Below, one piece after another: positions 24,571 to 34,537 of a stretch of DNA of 64,000 bases. Location: assembly GCA_036925085.1 (NCBI GenBank), contig JAUPFP010000001.1, positions 10,295,754-10,359,753 of the forward strand. Reading direction: 5' to 3'. Made by a program: the position numbers and the translations under genes. The stretch comes from Brachycybe producta. Taxonomy: Eukaryota > Arthropoda > Diplopoda > Playtdesmida > Andrognathidae. Each line of letters opens with the position of its first letter. Position 1 is the first letter of the stretch. A model generated the notes under the pieces. That model was given only the letters and a program-made list of their open reading frames with translations. It was not told the origin of the DNA and did not search any database.

Positions 24571-25246
24571 TAGAAGAAATCCACCTGAAGAGGCTAGTAC
24601 CATGAATGCAATCAGTTTACTAACAGAAGCATGGGAAGACAAAAATGTCGCAACAGATCAAGAGGAATGTTCTGAACTGCGACCATTTATTGAATGTTTG
24701 CAGGGTTATCCTTTGGAAAGAGATGTTAAAAAAGAAATTGATAAGTTGCAATTAATGCTCAATAAAAAAGGTTGGCTAGTAAAGCAAGTAGAAGACAAAC
24801 TTAAATTGTTTGTACCAGTAAATAAGAGAGCCTACAATCTCCAAATGTGTCACAAAAATGTTGTTTCTGGTCATTTGGGAACAGAGAAAACTACCAAAAA
24901 GGTAGAAGAATGCTTCTTTTGGAAAAATCTGAAGAAAAATGTAAAAAACTATTGTGATGCATGTGTATCATGTCAACAAAATAAAATACCTCAGGGTAAA
25001 AGTCCATTGAACAAATTTCCATCTCCATCAAAACCATTTGAAAGAATTGGTCTTGACATTTTGGGTCCACTTCCTACTACCCAAAATGGAAATAAGTACA
25101 TAGCTGTTGTGTGTGATTACCTTACAAGGTATCCAGAAGCATTCGCAATGTTTAATCAAACTGCAGAAACCATTGCTAGTATGTTAAGAAGAGAAGTCTT
25201 TGCAAGATATGGATGTCCAAAGGAATTGATATTTTTAAAATGCTAA
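24571..25246 (+). pseudogene. pol: Ty3/gypsy integrase, C-terminally truncated
   Basis: Starts at the DALSR string. An HHCC zinc-binding domain follows (histidines in CHKNVVSGHLG, cysteines in CDACVSCQQ), then the catalytic core with the first acidic residue in DILGPLP and the YLTRYPEA string. The frame stops right after GCPKELIF, where the second catalytic Asp is normally found, so the rest of the core and the 3' LTR are gone. The junction abuts the hAT-like fragment downstream. Confidence 0.85.
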
Positions 25247-25294
25247 AAATTACATCTCCTAAACTGCATTCTTTGGCTATAGTTTCAGAATGAT

Positions 25295-26312
25295 TGTATA
25301 GTTACAGATGGGCTAATTCTACGTTGTGAATGGTGCAGTTTTGTGATTTCTGTTGATGAAAATCACCAGAAAGAAAAAATCCAAAGCCGTGTTAGAAACC
25401 TAAAACATACATCTAACAAAAAATACACAATGGAGGATCACCACAGCAAGAATTTATATCAACTTCAATACAGGTGAACCAGTGAAGCCAATGTTGTACA
25501 AAATGTATAATTTGGAACATACAAATGCCACTACAGTGATGCAATCCTTCAATGAGGCATGCTCATCTTTGTGGTCAGATGGGGTGAAATATGACAAAGT
25601 GTGGGTCATTTTGACAGACCAAGCGTCATACATGCTTTCAGCATTTAAAACTCTGAAGCTGATCTACAGTAAGTTGCACCATGTAACATACATAGCCCAT
25701 GCACTGCATGTGTCTGAGAGTGTGCATACAAAGTATTCCAAAGCTAATGGTTTTGTAGCAGAAATGAAAAAAGTGCTTTTAAAATCGCCATATCGAAAAA
25801 ACAAAGAAAAAACAAATTTGCCACTCCCTCGCAAACCAGTTGTAACACGCTGGGGCACTTGGATCACTGCTGCAGTGTTCTACTGTGAAACCTTCAATAA
25901 AATTGAACAATTTTTAGACAATCTGGATGCAACTGATGCAGAAGCTAAAGTGATGATTCAACAAGAGAATGTTAAAAGTGAGTTGTATGCAGTGCATTGT
26001 TTCAAGTTCCTTGTGGATTCTATTGCTAAGCTGGAAGAATACAATCAGCTGAAGTCGAAGCAGTGGGAGATCCTACAAAATGTTAGAGACAATCTGGAAG
26101 GATTTGCACTAGAAAAGCTGGAGTATAGTTTATCGATAAATCCGGACCTTGCTACTGTCGGAGACCCAGAAAATGTTCAGGACTTGGAATTTAGTGTAAG
26201 AACCAAATATTCACCACTTGTGTCAGTAGATGTACAAAGATCATTCTCAGTGTACAAAACAATACTTTCTCTTAACAGAGAGAGAGTTTTAATTTTGAAA
26301 ACATCGAAATGA
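25295..26312 (+). pseudogene. hAT/CGGBP1-like transposase, copy 1
   Basis: A short CxxC-containing zinc-finger-like segment (DGLILRCEWC, near 25307) is out of frame with the main frame at 25482-26312. The main frame has the hAT core strings VTRWGTWITAA and ILTDQASYM. It ends with a dimerisation-type motif SPLVSVDVQRSFS. The layout resembles the hAT lineage that gave rise to vertebrate CGGBP1. The same protein type recurs at 36693-37743. Frame breaks upstream of 25482 make it a pseudogene. Its 5' end is fused to the truncated gypsy integrase. Confidence 0.65.
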
Positions 26313-26773
26313 TCAACATTGTGCAAGCAAATTCCTTCTTATTCACCAATAATTAAAGCCCGTAATATTATGTTGTTCCATTTTATTTGTACACTTTAAT
26401 TCTTCAAGTGCAATAAATATTCTAATTTTAAATGTTTTTCACCTTTTTATTGAGTTTTTCCACTTATTTCACCAATTATCATCTACTTTTTACCCACCTT
26501 TTTGCCAGTTTTTCCCCACCTTCCACCCACATTTTTAACATTTCTCTCCACTCAAAACTCCTAGCCCTAGTAATAACACTAAAAGATTAAATAAAATTGT
26601 GTATATTTCAACAAAACATTTTGTTTTTCAGCTTAGAATCTGTACAGAAGCCTTCATTGGCTTAAAGAACCTGATCTTATAAATTAATTGTAACCTCCCT
26701 CGCTTGAATTTGTTGAATCAAAAACCGCTTTCTTCTACCAGAAGTGAGGCAGCAAAAACAAGGAGGATAACAA
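26313..26773. other. No gene seen
   Basis: AT-rich 3' flank of the hAT-like copy. It includes AATAAA at 26412 and pyrimidine-rich DNA around 26450-26560. Confidence 0.4.
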
Positions 26774-27225
26774 AGGTGTACCCCATCGGAAACTAAAATA
26801 CCCGTATTTCGGAAACGGGAAGAGTCTGAACGAAAAAGAAAAGGGTCCATTGGAGTCCATTATGAGTACAGTTAGCTGGGACAAGTTTGGTAGTTTTCCC
26901 ATTTCCGGTTTCCGATCTGTAACATCGTTGAGGTGTACCCCATCAAAAACTAAAATGGCCGTATTTTGGAAACGGAACAAAAATTTTACTTTTCCCAACC
27001 AGTCCATTGGATGTAGTATTCATATGCGTTTACGTTTTTGTTTTCCCATACATTTCGAGGTATGGCATTAAGGTGTACCCCAATTATTGAACATCAAATA
27101 ACTCTGGAACTAGAGCAGTCCAAAAAAAAAATAAATCACTTTCCCAAACAGTATGTTCCGAGTGGATGATTTCCCAATTTAGTAGAACTTTGTCACAATC
27201 ACGTTGGGGTACACCGTAACCTGGA
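26774..27225 (-). repeat. Satellite-like array, right inverted copy
   Basis: Blocks GGTGTACCCC recur at about 26775, 26932 and 27071, and in inverted form at 27214. Between them are the reverse complements of the 16440-16865 blocks (CCATTATGAGTAC, GTTTGGTAGTTTTCCCATTTCC). The units match the left array in opposite orientation. The outermost units are more diverged than the inner ones. Confidence 0.8.
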
Positions 27226-27721
27226 CGGCGGCACTGCAGTGGCTAATGCTATGCTCCATTGACATTTTTGTAAAGTTTGAATGCAGAAACATCAAGCGAA
27301 AATTTTTTTTAAACAAAATTATGAAAAAATTCAATCTGTTTTTAAAACTAGACTGGTAAAAGATTATGCTAATTTTTTCATAACGATATCTTAAAAAATA
27401 AACATTTTATAGTTTAATTTGAAAATGACCCATTTTGGGGAGTTTCCATTGTCACAAAAAGTTTATTTTGAAAGATACATCGCGAAAAAACTTTTAGCAT
27501 TATCATCAACTATTCTATAGTTTATAAAACACTTTGAATTTTTTTTTTGTGTTTTCTCCTGAAAATCGTTCGCTTGATAATGATCACAGCAGGCGCGCCA
27601 ACCAGAGGCGACGAAAACAAAATAAATTTCTATAAAACCACCTTAAACTAAATATTGCTAATTTTTAAATAATGCCAAATATAACTTTGGTTAATTTAAA
27701 ATGTATCAAATTTTATTATTA

Positions 27722-28105
27722 AGCTCGTTATACACACACAATTATATCTTAAATTAATTTATAAATGTAGACTGCATGTGTATAACGATGTGAATGTTAC
27801 ATTATTTATTCAAAGTTGCATTAATTTTGAACATGTTCTATTTTTCTTAAATGAGTTGTTACATTTTCTGCGCGTTAATCTCCTGCGCGTCTTCTAGAGC
27901 GCTATCTCAGGCTCAGCCTTTTTTTTATGTAATTTGCAAAGCTGATTACGTTTTTAAAGGGCGATGCGCTCTACAACTCTCCAATTCTCTTTTATCCAAA
28001 GTTAGAAAGAACGTTCGAGATATGGTAAACTGTCACACTAAGCACTGTTCTACGCACATTATCTAAGTAAAAATGTGGGAATACTTTTACATGTGTATAA
28101 CCGCC
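27722..28105 (-). repeat. Dispersed 370-bp repeat, copy 1
   Basis: On the minus strand this matches 63262-63640. Shared blocks include CGGTTATACAC, GCGTAGAACAGTG, TAGAGCGCATCG, AGCGCTCTAG and AAAATTAATGCAACTTTGAA. Both ends carry GTTATACACA-like motifs in opposite orientation, as in a MITE. The open frame at 27851-28066 is inside it and is not a gene. Confidence 0.75.
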
Positions 28106-28880
28106 GATTGACATCTATAAATTTATACATTTTATTTACCAAATCACTGACGAAAAAGATTCATCATTTAATTTACACAAGTATGCAAGAAAAAATTGTA
28201 GGTGTAGAAATTTTTTCATCAATGCCAGTTGGAGTAACTAAAGCGAGTTTGGTACTGAAATGAACTATCATGTGAGTGGTGGTTGGGGAGGGGGAGGGAA
28301 GATTCGAAAGTAAACCTGTATTCACACAAACACAATAAAAATGCAAACAAAAAACACCAAAGAATATTTTATCATCTGTTAGCTTTGGCACTGTGTGGCT
28401 GATGCTTCATGTCTGTCTGCCATTACAAATTACATTATGGATTTTCTGATTAGCAGCTTCATAAATTAAAATGGCCCGGTGGTTGGTCCAACCATTCATC
28501 TATCAACTATCTTACATTATAAACTATGGTGATGATCTAGTAATACAAAAAAAAAAAAAGCAGACAAGAGATATGTGTCTGTCACGTCACATACTGTATA
28601 TAGCGTATATTCTAGTACCCGGAATACATTTTGTAGGGAGAAAAAGAAAACAGATGTTTGTTTATCTTGTTTATTCGATGACTTTATTATGAATGCACAT
28701 TTTAGTCATTAAAACCCATAAGGCCTATAGATAGTTTCACACTACATAATCAAGCTCCAAAGGCATAACTAGCTAATTTTGCGATCAACACAAGAATGTC
28801 GCAAGTAGAGATTTCAATTTCGGTTAACTCGAAACCGAAAACCACGGTTTTTCGATGAAAAAACGAAATAAAATAACTAG
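28106..28880. other. No gene seen
   Basis: AT-rich. A G-run near 28280-28300 and a poly-A run at 28549-28560. The open frames here are short and carry no motif. Confidence 0.45.
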
Positions 28881-28973
28881 AGGTGGGACGAATCCTAAAT
28901 TTTCTCGAATCCGAATCCAGAAAGGTTCTCGAATCTCCCCAATCTTGAATCTCTCATTAAGAAGATGCAAATA
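28881..28973. mobile_element. GAATC-type MITE end, truncated
   Basis: Begins AGAGGTGGGACGAATCCTAA and repeats CGAATC/GAATCC. It is the same family, in the opposite orientation, as 53550-53895. It is cut off at 28973 where the 4.5 kb TIR element begins. Confidence 0.6.
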
Positions 28974-29168
28974 TACACTGTTAAAACAGAAGGTGCCAAA
29001 TGAATGTTGCATTGGCGCCATTTGGCACATGAAGGTGCCTATATTCACCCACTTGGTAAATAGCAAGCAAAAAGGTGCCATTTGGCACATGAAGGTCCCA
29101 AACTTCACCCTCATGAAAAATTAAAGAATTTTCAGCTACAACAAAAAGGACAGGGTGCCATTTGGCAC

Positions 29169-29474
29169 TCTTGATTGGAGTGTGAAATATACATACATTC
29201 ACATTAGAATAAGTCTAGGTATCTTTGGAAAGAGGGCTCTATCCAAAAATACTGTACACTTGTCATGACACTCCTTAAAATTCCATTGTGAATCATTTTC
29301 ACAGGCCCTTTGTTTTAAAATCTAGACCATTTTATATCCATTGTCCAATTCTCATCACTCACTCACTTTTTACAGTATCCAAAGTTGTGCTCAGTAATAG
29401 ATCTAATCAACAGTGTGTCCACATTCCTGATTTTCATTTTGTAAGTTGCACATGTAAACAGCTCTTAGAAACAT
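29169..29474. other. No gene seen, left interior of the TIR element
   Basis: AT-rich spacer between the left subterminal palindromes and the tandem hairpin array. Confidence 0.4.
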
Positions 29475-30122
29475 ACAATTTAGCTTTTTTTTTGCATTCT
29501 TTTTATTTCGTTTTTTCTAAGTTGTTAGCAACTTTATTCCAAAATACAATTTAGCTTTTTTTCGAAGCTATTTGCATTCTTTCTATTTCGTTTTTTTTTT
29601 TCTAAGTTGTTAGCAACTTTATTCCAAAATACAATTTAGCATTTTTCAAAGCATTTTACATTCTTTTTTATTTTGTTTTGTAAAGCTGTGAGCAGCTCTT
29701 TTACAAATACAATTTTGCTTTTTTTCAAAGCTATTTGCATTCTTTCTATTTCGTTTTTTTTTCTAAGTTGTTAGCAACTTTATTCCAAAATAAAATTTAG
29801 CTATTTTTCAAAAATATTTGCACTCTTTCTATTTCGTTTTTTTTGTAAGTTGTTAGCAACTTTATTCCAAAATACAATTTAGCTTTTTTTCAAAACTATT
29901 TGCATTCTTTCTATTTCGTTTTTTTTCTTCTAAGTTGTTAGAAACTTTATTCCAAAATACAATTTAGCATTTTTCAAAGCATTTTACATTCTTTTTTATT
30001 TCGTTTTTTAAAGTTGTTAGCAATTTTATTCCAAAATACAATTTAGCATTTTTCAAAGCATTTTACATTCTTTTTTATTTCGTTTTTTAAACCTGTGAGC
30101 AGCTCTTTTACAAATACAATTT
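29475..30122. repeat. Tandem array, 78-86 bp units with hairpin
   Basis: About eight units, each starting TACAATTTAGC. Unit starts are near 29475, 29544, 29630, 29708, 29791, 29873, 29958 and 30037; a partial unit starts at 30115. Two unit types alternate. Most contain a small stem-loop: AAGTTG-TTAG-CAACTT in one type (29519-29534, 29604-29619) and AGCTG-TGAG-CAGCT in the other (29684-29697). The array runs right into the GC-rich coding remnant at 30131. Confidence 0.85.
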
Positions 30123-30130
30123 AGCTTTTT

Positions 30131-31036
30131 TTGCGGTGCGGATTCAGGATACGCGGTGTTCGACATTGGAGGCAGATGAGGCCTCTCGTAGAACAAAACC
30201 GTCCCAACAAAGGCCTGAGGAAAAGACTGTGCTCGGGGTTAAAAAGATTCTTTTTCAAGGCTCCCAACAACTCTATCATGCTTCGCGACATATGTCCACA
30301 AATGGAGGGTCACGTGTACAGAGATGATGTCATCAGCAGCACGAAGAAAGCCGCCAGGAGTGAAGTGGAAGCTCCTGGAAGTCCTTGGGCTTCCACGTCA
30401 TCTCTTGGGTCAACAGGAGACACCAAGATTGAAGTCAAGCCAAGAAACAAACCGACAAATGATACGGGTGCCATCCTGAAGAGGATATCAGCAAAGGAGC
30501 ATCTGGGGTTACCATTGGGAGCCTCCACGGAGTCCTTGAGGGTCCCTGATGGTAAGCCCATTACAAAGCCACACCGTAGTACCCGAGAACGAGACTGTGC
30601 TGAACAACTTATTCGTCCAATTGCAGCGTAAATGAACGCCATGCCGCCATTTATATCTGGGCCTCTTTGAGAGCAACGAGACCCCGCCAAAGAACTCGAT
30701 TCCAGAGGATACTGAGGTGTTCATCATCGCTCTAGTCATACGGGCCTTATCCCTCATCTTGGCGGTCAACAACAGACTCGACAAGACCACAGTTCATTAC
30801 TACGACGATACCTTCCACCTGAAACAGAACGATGACGACGTTTGCCGGTGGATAAGACAGTTCTTCCAATGGGACAAGAATCGCCCCATTCGTATTGTCA
30901 GAAGTCCGATTTGCCAGCCATCTCTCCATGACGACCATCCCTACCTTATGTTTGATGAGGCCACCAGCCAGGCAGAGGGTCGCCGCAGTCACCAATATTA
31001 CAAGGGATTTATTATTAGCGGTTATAGCAATTATTA
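30131..31036 (+). pseudogene. Unidentified GC-rich coding remnant
   Basis: Base composition jumps from strongly AT-rich to about half GC exactly after the tandem array. Frame 30131-30631 gives 166 residues, rich in Ser, Pro, Arg and Lys. The next coding segment reads from about 30550 through one in-frame TGA (near 30636) into 30650-30980, with strings VVPENETVLNNLFVQLQ and FIIALVIRALSLIL. It then continues hydrophilic (YYDDTFHLKQNDDDVCRW) to about 31036. So at least one frameshift and one stop are present. AATAAA follows at 31117. I do not recognise the family. A virus-derived or horizontally acquired gene is possible, but that is inference. Confidence 0.5.
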
Positions 31037-31538
31037 GTGGTTTTTTGGATACATATGTTTTTTTTTAAAAAAAAGTCTATAAAACCCATTTTACAAAGTG
31101 TCATTTCATTATATAATAAACTGTAATTCACTTGTTTATCTGTAGTTTGTGTAAACTTCTTTTTCAAAAATATACATTATATATTGTACTCAAATGTATT
31201 TTAAAGAGCATATCTTTTAAAATACACTATTTGTGATGAAACTGATAAATGTGTGTAATAATTATAATGATTACATACATTTACACAAAATTAATGTGTG
31301 CTGATGTTTAAATTAGGTTAGGTTGCCTACTTCTGGTCCAGACAAATTCCAATCATTTATTCATAATTGTATAACCACTTTTCTACAAGTTTTCTATGAT
31401 TCCACTTTATGAGTGTCAAACATGAATTTTAAGTTTTCTGTTTTCAAGTAAACAGAAACACTTTGAACCACCTTGTAGAAATAGAACAGGGTTGTCCAAA
31501 ATGTATTCAGAAAATAGTTTACTTTTAAGAGATATATT
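31037..31538. other. No gene seen
   Basis: AT-rich DNA downstream of the coding remnant with several AATAAA-like signals. TTAGGTTAGGTTG at 31315 is a short telomere-like string and not an array. Confidence 0.4.
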
Positions 31539-33052
31539 GCAAAATTACTTCGAAAAATCTCCACAAAGAATGCTAGCATCGTGTTTATGTTAAGCCCATA
31601 AACCCGATGTTAAAAAAAACGCTGATTTTTAAAATACACAGTGGAATCAATGTTTATTTTTTATATTTAAAGTTGTCTAATTTTCTTCTAAGTGCAATTT
31701 GCACTTTAAATATACGTTTATCTAGTGATAGATTGTCAAAAAATTGTAAAGTATGCTTCTATTTTTAAAAAAAATATTTCAAAATCGCGAATTTCTAACT
31801 TTTATTTCTTACTTTTAAAAATAATTTTAAAAAAAACCCAAGTAAACCAAAGTGAAGCCAACACACTGGTGCACGTGCTGATTTTTTTCTGGTTTATTCA
31901 AATTAGTTTATGTATTTTTACCAGTGCATACTGTAACGAATTTATCATTTAGGGTTTATCGTTTCTTTTAAGCACGCTGTAATTTAGTCACGAATGTATT
32001 AAAAGGTTCTCACCTCATGCTTTGGGGTGGCTGGGAGGACATCACGACGATGACTCCCTGTCCTCCAAGATGAGAAGAATAGCCCAAAAGGACTGCATCG
32101 ATGGTTAATAGGATAGATCCTAGAAGAACCAACGATGCAGAACTTTTGGACTTTGAGAATCTTTACAAATTGTTAATAGAAGGATCTTCGTACATCCTTC
32201 TGTATTGTTATATTTTAAACATCTTATACATGTTTTCGTTTTTATTAATTGATAGCTCACTTTCAGGTCCGAGTGAGTCCAAGAGACTTGGACACACCTG
32301 GAGCCTTTGTTATCATGATCAGATGTTCTCATTGTATTTTGTGTATAAATACAAGAGCCTGTGGATTGAGACAGACCGTTTTTATGCTTGAGACATAGAA
32401 GCTACCGATGCGATATCTCTCTCAATCTACAGGACTCCCTGTTTATTGAACAAAGATACTATTTCAACTTATGAATTCAATGTGTGGACTCGATTATTTT
32501 ATGGAAGTGGGACTTAGAATTTCAGCCGCCACTTAGCCGATGTTTCCACCGGACAACGAAGTCTCCAGCAGCCACGTGTAAGAAGACATCTCTACACTAT
32601 TCTCTACCACAGGTCTCCTGAGGTACCGACCCTTGTGTCCCTGGTGATAAGTAAGCAACACAGGAGCCAATAGACCGAAAGACTTAATCATCAACATCCA
32701 CTCGACACTTCTAGATGGCTAGCAGAGACCTCTCTACTAAGCCTACGGAAACGGGGATGTTACAATACTCAATGGACATAAGAGTTAAAAATTCGCAATT
32801 TTAAAATATTTTTTTTTAAAAATACAAGCACACATTTACTAATTTTTTGATATGCTATCACTAGATGAACATATATTTAAAGTGCACATTGCACTTTGAA
32901 CCATCAAAATTGGACAACTTTAAATATGAAAAATAAATATTGCCACCATGTGTGTTTTAAAAATTAACGTTTTTTAACACTGGGTCTATGGGCTCAATAT
33001 AAACACGATGCTAGCGCTCTTTTTGGAGATTTTTCGTAGTAATTTTGTAATT
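31539..33052. repeat. 270-bp inverted repeat (foldback)
   Basis: Left arm 31539-31805 and right arm 32778-33052 are reverse complements at high identity. Shared blocks include GAAAAATCTCCA, GCTAGCATCGTGTTTAT, TTTAAAGTTGTC and ATCTAGTGATAG. The original loop was about 130 bp. It now holds an 833-bp LTR. A transcript would form a long double-stranded stem. Confidence 0.85.
31932..32764 (-). mobile_element. Solo LTR, 833 bp, hairpin-rich
   Basis: Starts TGTAACGAA and ends GATGTTACA, with a perfect 4-bp target duplication ATAC (31928-31931 and 32765-32768). TG...CA ends and 4-bp duplications fit Ty3/gypsy LTRs. Minus orientation is preferred because AATAAA reads on that strand (32442-32447) and the minus 3' end is TTCGTTACA like the other LTRs here. 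Stem-loops include 8-bp arms at 32034-32041/32059-32066 and 32178-32185/32194-32201, and 7-bp arms at 32277-32283/32287-32293. It lies in the loop of the inverted repeat, so it is younger than the repeat. Confidence 0.8.
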
Positions 33053-33117
33053 TAGCCTGTTAAATGTTGCTAAATGGCATCTTCTAGAAGAAAAATGTCC
33101 CCATCTAGGAAATGTGG

Positions 33118-33300
33118 CTAAATGGCACCTTCTGAGTGAAGAAGAGCTCCATCAATGAGGTGTGGCCAAATGGCACCTCCTAGGTGAAAAACGGCTCCAT
33201 CTATGAGGTGTGGCCAAATGGCACCTCCTAGGTGAAAAACGGCTCCATCTATGAGGTGTGGCCAAATGGCACCTTCTAGGTGAAAAAAGGCCATATATAA
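33118..33300. repeat. 48-bp tandem repeat with GTGCCA palindrome
   Basis: Units of about 48 bp of the form ATGAGGTGTGGCCAAATGGC, then ACCTCCTAGGTG, then an A-run and CCATCT, about 3.5 copies. They form the right subterminal region of the 28974-33470 element. Because 48 is a multiple of three, minus-strand frames stay open. These are repeat artefacts. Confidence 0.8.
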
Positions 33301-33513
33301 AATGTGGCCAAATGGCACCCTGATGGAGCTGATAGTCACCTAGAAGAACAGGGTGCCAAAAGGCACCCACTGAAAAAGGTGCCAAACTGCACAGTCAAAA
33401 GGCGTCATATATGGGACATGGTTTTGCACCCCAAAAAGTGACATTTGGCACCTTCTGTTTTAACAGTGTATGAAATAATATTAAATATTAAATTATTAAC
33501 AATAATAAACAAG

Positions 33514-33999
33514 TGTGGCACTCAGGGTCGCCTCAAGGTGGTATTGTCTAACATGTCTGCTGGAGAATTAACCAGCAGAATACAGCATAATTAATAGTGA
33601 GTGTTTTAATAATTTATTGTTGAATAAATTATCTTTGTTTATTTTCACTCATCTACACTGTGTACGTGTCATTCATTTGGGGAAGTCACCGCGGGGAGGG
33701 TGGGGGTTTCCGGTGGGAGAACACCGGCAATGCACCGTCCTATTTCCGTCGTTTTCGACCGGTGCATCGCACGCGGTATCCACGGTAGATCCATCGGGGA
33801 TTACCGTGGGTTCTCCGTTTCGGTCGGCGGCATTTCACCACCGACTTGCAGGAGGAACTTCCGTCAGGTGTTACCCTGGACCACAGAGGGTACAAGAGGA
33901 GGGCTTGCCAGCGCTTCAACCCGTCCCAAGGAAGTTCAGCAGACAGTAAGACAGTTTGGTTTTGCCGGGGTGTTGTGGCAACCGAGTCGGGTCGTTACA
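33514..33999 (+). mobile_element. LTR-like unit, GC-rich and hairpin-rich
   Basis: Starts TGTGGCACTC and ends GGGTCGTTACA, sharing the CGTTACA end with the LTRs at 31.9 and 43.1 kb in their minus orientation. AATAAA is at 33623. Stem-loops: CTGCTGG/CCAGCAG (33557-33578), CCGGTG/CACCGG (33710-33727), CCACGGTA/TACCGTGG (33780-33809). No target duplication was seen, so the left boundary is uncertain. Open frames in the GC-rich half (33617-34020) are overlapping and unlikely to be a protein gene. Confidence 0.55.
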
Positions 34000-34075
34000 A
34001 TATATGGTTTTTTTTTGTAAAATTTCATTTAATTTCATGAAAACAAGAACTGGATTCTCAACAACCATGTGTCCA

Positions 34076-34510
34076 ATTAAAAAGCTGCTCAATTTACAAT
34101 GTTCATGAAATCAAAGCACATGTTAACTCACTCTGCAGTGGATGACTTAGTTAGTGGTGCAAAAAGTTTATTTAATCAACATGTTTCAAATTAAGGTATA
34201 ATAATGTGTGAAACCACATTTTCTCACTCAACACAATGCTCAACTATTGTTTTTTTTGCATTTATGAATAGGAAAAATGCAGAAATTGGGTGTTGATGTG
34301 CATCCACTTGAAAATTTACTAATGGCAAGCACGTTTGATGATTTACGAACATGGCATCAAAGAGAAAATATGTTTAAAAACATTTTCAAAACAGTCTCTG
34401 TGTTACCTGTTAAACTTGGAACCGAAACTCTTAAGAACCAGAAAAAAAAAAGAATTTTAGTTAATGTGACCGTGGCGATCAATTTTAAATTTTTTTTTGT
34501 ATCGTAAATT
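34076..34510 (+). pseudogene. Broken gene fragment, upstream part
   Basis: Short coding-looking pieces: a frame ending DDLVSGAKSLFNQHVSN at 34138-34194, and 34277-34507 with VDVHPLENLLMAS, then TFDDLRTWHQRENMFKN and VSVLPVKLG. By position and style these may be the N-terminal part of the family seen at 35975-36345, split by the LTR at 34538. The link is inference; no single motif proves it. Confidence 0.3.
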
Positions 34511-34537
34511 TGTTTTGTGGCATTTGAAGAAACTAAT

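Larger units (their letters stand above)
28974..33470. mobile_element. 4.5 kb element with 29-bp inverted termini
   Basis: Bases 28974-29002 and the reverse complement of 33442-33470 are identical over 29 bp (TACACTGTTAAAACAG, then AAGGTGCCAAATG). With TA as the target the element proper would start CACTG. Just inside both ends are many palindromes of type GTGCCATTTGGCAC (29014, 29074 and 29154 on the left; repeated from 33160 to 33380 on the right). No recognised transposase is present. The interior holds a tandem hairpin array, a GC-rich gene remnant, a 270-bp inverted repeat and an inserted LTR. Superfamily unknown. Confidence 0.7.

Noticed and set aside
29475..30122. CRISPR array
   Set aside because: Units are 78-86 bp, contiguous, with no short repeats separated by unique spacers, and the DNA is eukaryotic.
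31315..31327. Telomeric repeat tract
   Set aside because: Only two TTAGG units are present, too short to call an interstitial telomere.
33118..33385. Two overlapping minus ORFs with a 16-residue repeat
   Set aside because: The 48-bp subterminal repeat keeps all frames open. No protein evidence.
33617..34040. Three overlapping GC-rich plus ORFs of 64-110 aa
   Set aside because: They lie in an LTR-like unit with hairpins and none has a domain. Overlap in all frames is what GC-rich noncoding DNA gives.
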